Source: CALARM01 sp964431735 (lineage in GTDB: Bacteria; Vulcanimicrobiota; SpSt-956; JAKJGF01). From it: a stretch of 7,831 nucleotides of DNA. The notes beneath the pieces are model-generated. The model saw only the letters and a program-made list of their open reading frames with translations, did no database searches and was not told the origin of the DNA. Below, piece after piece: positions 7,501-7,831 of the stretch. The DNA lies in contig CAYSLJ010000237.1 of the NCBI GenBank assembly GCA_964431735.1, positions 1-7,831 of the forward strand, read 5' to 3'. Positions within the stretch are counted from its first letter, which is position 1. Every line of letters starts with the position of its first letter. The translations under genes were made by a program, and so were the position numbers.

Positions 7501-7763
7501 CTGTCGATCACAGAACAGATATTTACAGTTTCGGTATTTTACTCTATGAAATGGTTACGGGAGAACTGCCCTTTAACCTGCCTGATCCGCAGCTTATAAG
7601 TGCCCATCAATATTCCGCACCTGTTCCGCCTGTCATGAAAAGAGATAATATTTCAAAACAGTTAAATGATCTGATTATGAAGTGTCTTGCCAAAAAGCCT
7701 GAAGAAAGATTTCAGACTATTAAGGAAATATGGATAATATTGCAGCAGATTCCAAGGTTTTAG
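1551..7763 (+). CDS. Giant TPR-repeat protein with C-terminal Ser/Thr-type protein kinase domain
   Basis: The product is a 2070-aa protein. After a short helical leader (1-26), TPR-type helical hairpins start near residue 27 and continue to about 1800. Clear TPRs lie at ~279-383, ~1256-1350 and ~1607-1675; each shows the pattern G/A at 8, Y at 11, A at 20, Y/F at 24, A at 27 and P at 32 (for example YYNLGILYTHKGKLKDSQDC). Residues ~510-650 are helical but hard to fit. From ~650 to 1000 only the second helix of each unit is conserved, with a Tyr at about 35-residue spacing (Tyr657, 692, 731, 765, 803, 838; later 920, 955, 998). The kinase domain occupies ~1804-2068. No signal peptide or convincing membrane span is seen, so it is probably cytoplasmic. 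The TPR solenoid presumably binds proteins and presents them to, or controls, the kinase; the substrate is unknown. ATG 1551 is chosen because an in-frame TGA lies at 1521-1523 with no start between, and the next in-frame Met is far inside the TPRs. It has its own promoter and is divergent from the minus-strand operon. Confidence 0.93.
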   Translation: MKEKFYPLAVKEKNFLEYLLKLFEKPEEYRLGINYITSGNIEQAISEFKSLKKDFPVCFNLGLTYWLNKDYVKASSSFYEACARSSGKDKTRVIFFYFQSLFYLSIWYFNKRDFSRLEDVLAQLSLISLSSWKYSHDDFSLYKLMKSLLCLVEGIIYLKKNDVSKGLKHFRISLKWNKNSPVTFYYLAMTEGQLKNFHKASYYTERGLKISPGSSYLTSLKTLISRYRKEEDKKNPFLSVSAPDLLTIRNFSWLLLTEGSPGMALTYLEKGISLCNVSSSLFLYKGLALEYVNQFEEALSAYQKAFEFSDTGFYGDMLLGRAFYKYSLYAKAKEFFEKALKKEENSVSILLYLSEISVKEGNYSEAITYLEKLTEIKGSHVIPSLVYLMNCFYLKEEYSKALDISFKIFREDKEQFYKPGIRFFRSLIYLDMNKIDNALLEVNDSLRYDQQNPVALSYKGFIMTLKTSGHKFLKNFREPLSLFSRSLKIDFQCPVVYLHLYCLYYLTGDRKKKDWALSNLCRMEIEERDIKIFKKFFPDMAGDITDRLKIKDPVKYGLISSLSEEQFIDNFTPFKMFAISCEEEILLFSHIYKTLLTRTYRYPLFLLSGTLYGQKEFSLFHIKTCMEFMGDNPVMIDIINDFYIKTKDRSPEAFENYRLTFSLNPEKENNTIFLAKLLREQEDLSVSSLPVYEKCWFLRQEDKENLLALVKTLLIHGKTMDSLFDMCLQIYLSGKNFAERDRLLSFMAEKFLSEKNNSYIAQRIYIDSLKSAISEQLKDSIMDFLTDIFLEERRLDELALGLYLNRYSLYPDSKEIILICTSALVVNKISDEFTGEIYRKSWEINRNDRASFIMWVYINFCAGVLQEQKYYLEKALSIILSDTDRYTGHFWHDISIKIIHSIALIYLSEERTDRIALETYKRAIKIKPEHEKLKYYLLMSALENKWHDIEAIEIYRYFFNRNDVLIKIREKIVNTMLDIYASTIIPCALCDEFAYEIYSKAFSRPGWKPDDRDIRILWNYFTKHLSTLPDMAGGLIKYLSEPEIISLMEGKEFIPFRKGFVYLFMGHTDESIMYLEKDINKKTSPLILYCLAKLNLEIGHDGHKFIELIKVEDIPDVSTSLAVGRFYLAMGNKEKGTDLYRNALKKFPDKKKEFLRELGLLYMETSPEAAEEYFKELISMSPCEEEALVTLGNLAISRKSYEEAYNYFLSLQKVYPENSKALEGLAVVYYYTGKESDSLELLSLIHNKKVKLSPEGAFIFAQCLKRKGDYIKALECYSQAINEGYQNPGVYLERAFILKSLGRLKASAYDFGVFLKNHSDQDEDKIEVLINMAEIARELGEFSSALMNLKKAFKISIKTCSGRKNYILEELTSLCLKLKHFSPSELYILNKYLKIHHEESDIIHYRSDILYNLAIKEEEKGNREGAEKIYKKIIAYDNHIESFVRLGYISYERGDMISSVTWWEKAENNGSQDMDICRKLHTYYLNEHITDKAIKYLYKPVKAEWKRDELIILADLLIKKSSYNEAIKLLEEALMKGIIEDNIYYLLGKSYMELLPAHDGHFSKALQYLKNIKEETYDTVSLTGQVYIKSGNTDMAEQFFNKLPDNSPERYYNLGILYTHKGKLKDSQDCFELAIEISPGYKDLKAKLAMIYIERKSFNPAHINFLENILKERNDWPAEKLKTVMEHLHSHYTAHNEWKKGINLLEPMLKMPDLKTDERLWAWLALDFIHLNNMERASEILNKFSLKNNEKEGEILKIHRIFAEKLISDSDYGSARTIYEKIYKCDPEYSVAGKMLEMLSKERVGRFALIEPAGKGANASVWKAFDLISLRTVALKILHSEHRLNEEIKKEINREYNLLLDLNLPSVVSVIPESYGEYYFAMEYLDGSLTKILKENPGGLDMPDIMDIASQVAEILSLLHQNNIIYQDLAPDNIMFDRKSIKLCDFGGAKKLDAVGKTEFGGTVAHLAWASPEQCISISGGTASVDHRTDIYSFGILLYEMVTGELPFNLPDPQLISAHQYSAPVPPVMKRDNISKQLNDLIMKCLAKKPEERFQTIKEIWIILQQIPRF
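6960..7754 (+). other. Protein kinase domain within the giant protein (residues ~1804-2068)
   Basis: Visible motifs in order: the glycine loop GKGANASV (Gly1814, Gly1816, with Ala1819 where the third Gly is usual); VALK with the ATP-anchoring Lys1836; a helix-C Glu, probably Glu1855; the catalytic loop YQDLAPDN with Asp1928 and Asn1933; DFG at 1945-1947; Thr1963 in GGT; SPE at 1971-1973 in place of APE; DIYSFG with Asp1990; and PEERF with Arg2053. All residues essential for ATP and Mg binding and the catalytic Asp are present, so activity is expected. Odd points: HRD is YQD (a non-RD kinase, so activation-loop phosphorylation may not be needed). The catalytic-loop Lys normal in Ser/Thr kinases is Ala1930, as in the DLA of tyrosine kinases. 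The GT-to-PE stretch is about three residues longer than usual. The chain ends right after the last conserved subdomain. Confidence 0.92.
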
Positions 7764-7831
7764 TAAAGAGTAAAGAGTGAAAAGTGAAGAGTGAAAAGTG
7801 AAGGGTGAAGGGTGAAGGGTGAAGGGTGAAG
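7763..7831 (+). repeat. Tandem 7-bp repeat array (locus C), continuing past the window
   Basis: Nine complete units and six bases of a tenth run head to tail: GTAAAGA twice, GTGAAAA, GTGAAGA, GTGAAAA, then GTGAAGG four times and GTGAAG at the edge. The first G is the last base of the kinase TAG stop. Units next to the gene are diverged and the distal ones are identical, as expected if the array is being homogenised or expanded away from the gene. No terminator is visible before the window ends. There are no spacers, so it is not a CRISPR. Confidence 0.95.

Noticed and set aside
7763..7831. Repeat array considered as CRISPR or as a coding extension
   Set aside because: The 7-bp units are directly contiguous with no spacers, and the frame is closed by TAG and then TAA right at the start of the array.

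Overview
This is a 7.8-kb piece of an AT-rich bacterial genome (about one third G+C by eye). Shine-Dalgarno sequences precede two of the genes, AGA and ATA codons are common, and a very large TPR-protein kinase gene dominates. Multi-kilobase TPR/kinase genes and short 7-bp tandem repeats are typical of bacteria with elaborate eukaryote-like signalling, often uncultured lineages. Nothing here allows a phylum to be named with confidence.

Layout. Positions 1-147 carry the 3' end of an unidentified + strand gene. Its TAA stop directly abuts the ATG of a 130-aa zinc-ribbon protein (148-540). A perfect 12-bp-arm hairpin (553-580) separates that gene from a convergent, minus-strand two-gene unit. 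This unit reads right to left: a 106-aa unknown protein (1431-1111), then, after 7 nt, a 174-aa protein of the YkgJ/UPF0153 CxxCxxCC cysteine-cluster family (1103-579). A 119-bp divergent intergenic region (1432-1550) follows. It contains an extended -10 promoter so close to the next ATG that the mRNA should be essentially leaderless. From 1551 to 7763 runs one gene for a 2070-aa protein: roughly 1,800 residues of TPR and TPR-like helical repeats ending in a Ser/Thr-type protein kinase domain at the extreme C-terminus. The window ends inside a tandem array of 7-bp units (7763-7831) that begins on the last base of the kinase stop codon.

Two things deserve most attention. First, the giant TPR-kinase has its kinase last rather than first, with a non-RD catalytic loop (YQDLAPDN instead of HRDLKPEN). 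Second, one family of 7-bp repeats (consensus GTRAMGN) appears at three loci. Each lies on a gene end and either contributes codons to the protein termini or abuts a stop codon. No metabolic pathway links the genes. The two small Cys-rich proteins look like metal-binding proteins. The kinase protein looks like a cytoplasmic scaffold/signalling protein whose partners cannot be inferred from this window.
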